Assembly (NCBI GenBank): GCA_030651815.1
Contig: JAUSBW010000250.1
Span: forward strand, 1-42,760
DNA: 42,760 nt
Direction: 5' to 3'
Origin: Methanoregula sp.
GTDB taxonomy: Archaea; Halobacteriota; Methanomicrobia; Methanomicrobiales; Methanospirillaceae
Numbering within the stretch: the stretch's first letter is position 1; every line of letters begins with the position of its first letter. Shown piece by piece: positions 42,379-42,760 of the stretch. The position numbers and the translations under genes are program-made. The notes under the pieces were generated by a model. That model had not been told where the DNA came from and ran no database searches. It worked only from the letters and a program-made list of their open reading frames with translations.

Positions 42379-42760
42379 TCAAATGGCAATTTTAGGCTCA
42401 GCAAATCGTGATTTTTTTAAATCATTCACGATAAAAAATCTGATCATCCAAATCTTACACAGGTTCATCAATCTCATACACGATTTTTTTATCTTACGAA
42501 CAACCATCTCCTCATCGTTGTAAGATATGCTGAGCGATTGTTCCCTGGTATCAATGGTCGCCCAAACAAAATCTCCGATATACGCTTCACCGATACGAAA
42601 ATGCTCATTGAATACAACGATATCCTCCTTACTTCCAACGATTCTGATAAAATGGATCTTGCCAGCAACCAACGGTATGGCATCCAGGTCGATCTTGAAA
42701 TCAGATCGCAACATTCGTTTTGGAGTTATCGATTTCAGGTCTTGTTTTTCCCCTTTCCAA
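42379..42760 (-). pseudogene. Transposase C-terminal fragment, frameshifted near the end and cut by the window edge
   Basis: The frame is open to the right edge. The visible part (DFKIDLDAIPLVAGKIHFIR, VVFNEHFRIGEAYIGDFVWATIDT, LSISYNDEEMVVRKIKK) resembles the C-terminal region of DDE/integrase-type transposases common in methanogens; the exact IS family is uncertain. After IKK the sequence turns unrelated (SCMRLMNLCKIW...). Adding one base to the run of seven T at 42484-42490 restores IVYEIDEPV and a stop at 42455, the expected family end. This suggests an indel, so the copy is damaged, or a reading error in that run. Confidence 0.7.
42405..42432. terminator. Hairpin at the transposase 3' end
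   Basis: ATCGTGA (42405-42411) and TCACGAT (42426-42432) form a 7-base stem with a T-rich loop. An 11-base inverted repeat, ATTTGGATGAT (42345-42355) and ATCATCCAAAT (42443-42453), surrounds it. Either a terminator or part of an insertion-sequence end. Confidence 0.4.

Overview
The window looks like chromosome of a methanogenic archaeon of the order Methanomicrobiales (Methanoregula-like). This rests on archaeal ribosomal proteins (L7Ae, S28e, L24e, S10) and EF-1 alpha, a CetZ tubulin homologue, a DUF2115 protein, iron-sulfur flavoproteins, a hexulose-phosphate synthase-RraA fusion, a DUF3821 surface protein with a PGF-type C-terminus, the archaeal cobalamin genes cobS/cobZ/cobT-like and a split GMP synthase glutaminase. 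The assignment is an inference from gene content; no rRNA or tRNA gene was seen.

Layout. 1-7.4 kb: aldo/keto reductase with ferredoxin domain (5'-truncated by the window edge), DUF2115 protein, a small membrane protein, a secreted phospholipase A2-like protein, a CxxCxxCC protein, an iron-sulfur flavoprotein, a membrane-anchored Holliday-resolvase-like protein and a lipoprotein. 7.5-11.4 kb: DEAD-box helicase, a second flavoprotein, and the L7Ae-S28e-L24e-ndk operon; the gap between the convergent flavoprotein and ndk holds a group II intron domain V/VI remnant. 11.5-16.5 kb: a minus-strand surface-glycan operon (oxidoreductase, GT2 glycosyltransferase, flippase-like protein, DUF2298 protein). 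16.6-19 kb: cetZ with a co-transcribed membrane-anchored exoprotein. 19.2-22.5 kb: Agl23-like membrane protein, then EF-1 alpha-S10.

22.6-26.5 kb: a small Cys-rich protein, a tandem duplication of a 310-base unit, and cobalamin lower-ligand genes (cobS, cobZ, cobT-like) followed by guaAA. 26.6-32.8 kb: surface protein, nitroreductase, HPS-RraA fusion, and an operon of two phenylacetate-CoA ligases plus an ACT-domain protein. 32.9-37.7 kb: a stand-alone cas1 with no cas2, effector genes or CRISPR array, convergent with an operon of a 1185-residue alpha-solenoid protein and an acylphosphatase. 38-40.8 kb: glmM, mobB and a conserved archaeal protein. 40.8-42.76 kb: AT-rich and gene-poor, ending in a frameshifted transposase 3' end that runs off the window.

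The items most worth a second look are the solo Cas1 with a histidine where the catalytic glutamate should be, the solenoid-acylphosphatase locus beside it, the tandem 310-base repeats that share an apparent frameshift, the group II intron remnant and the archaeal PLA2-like exoprotein.
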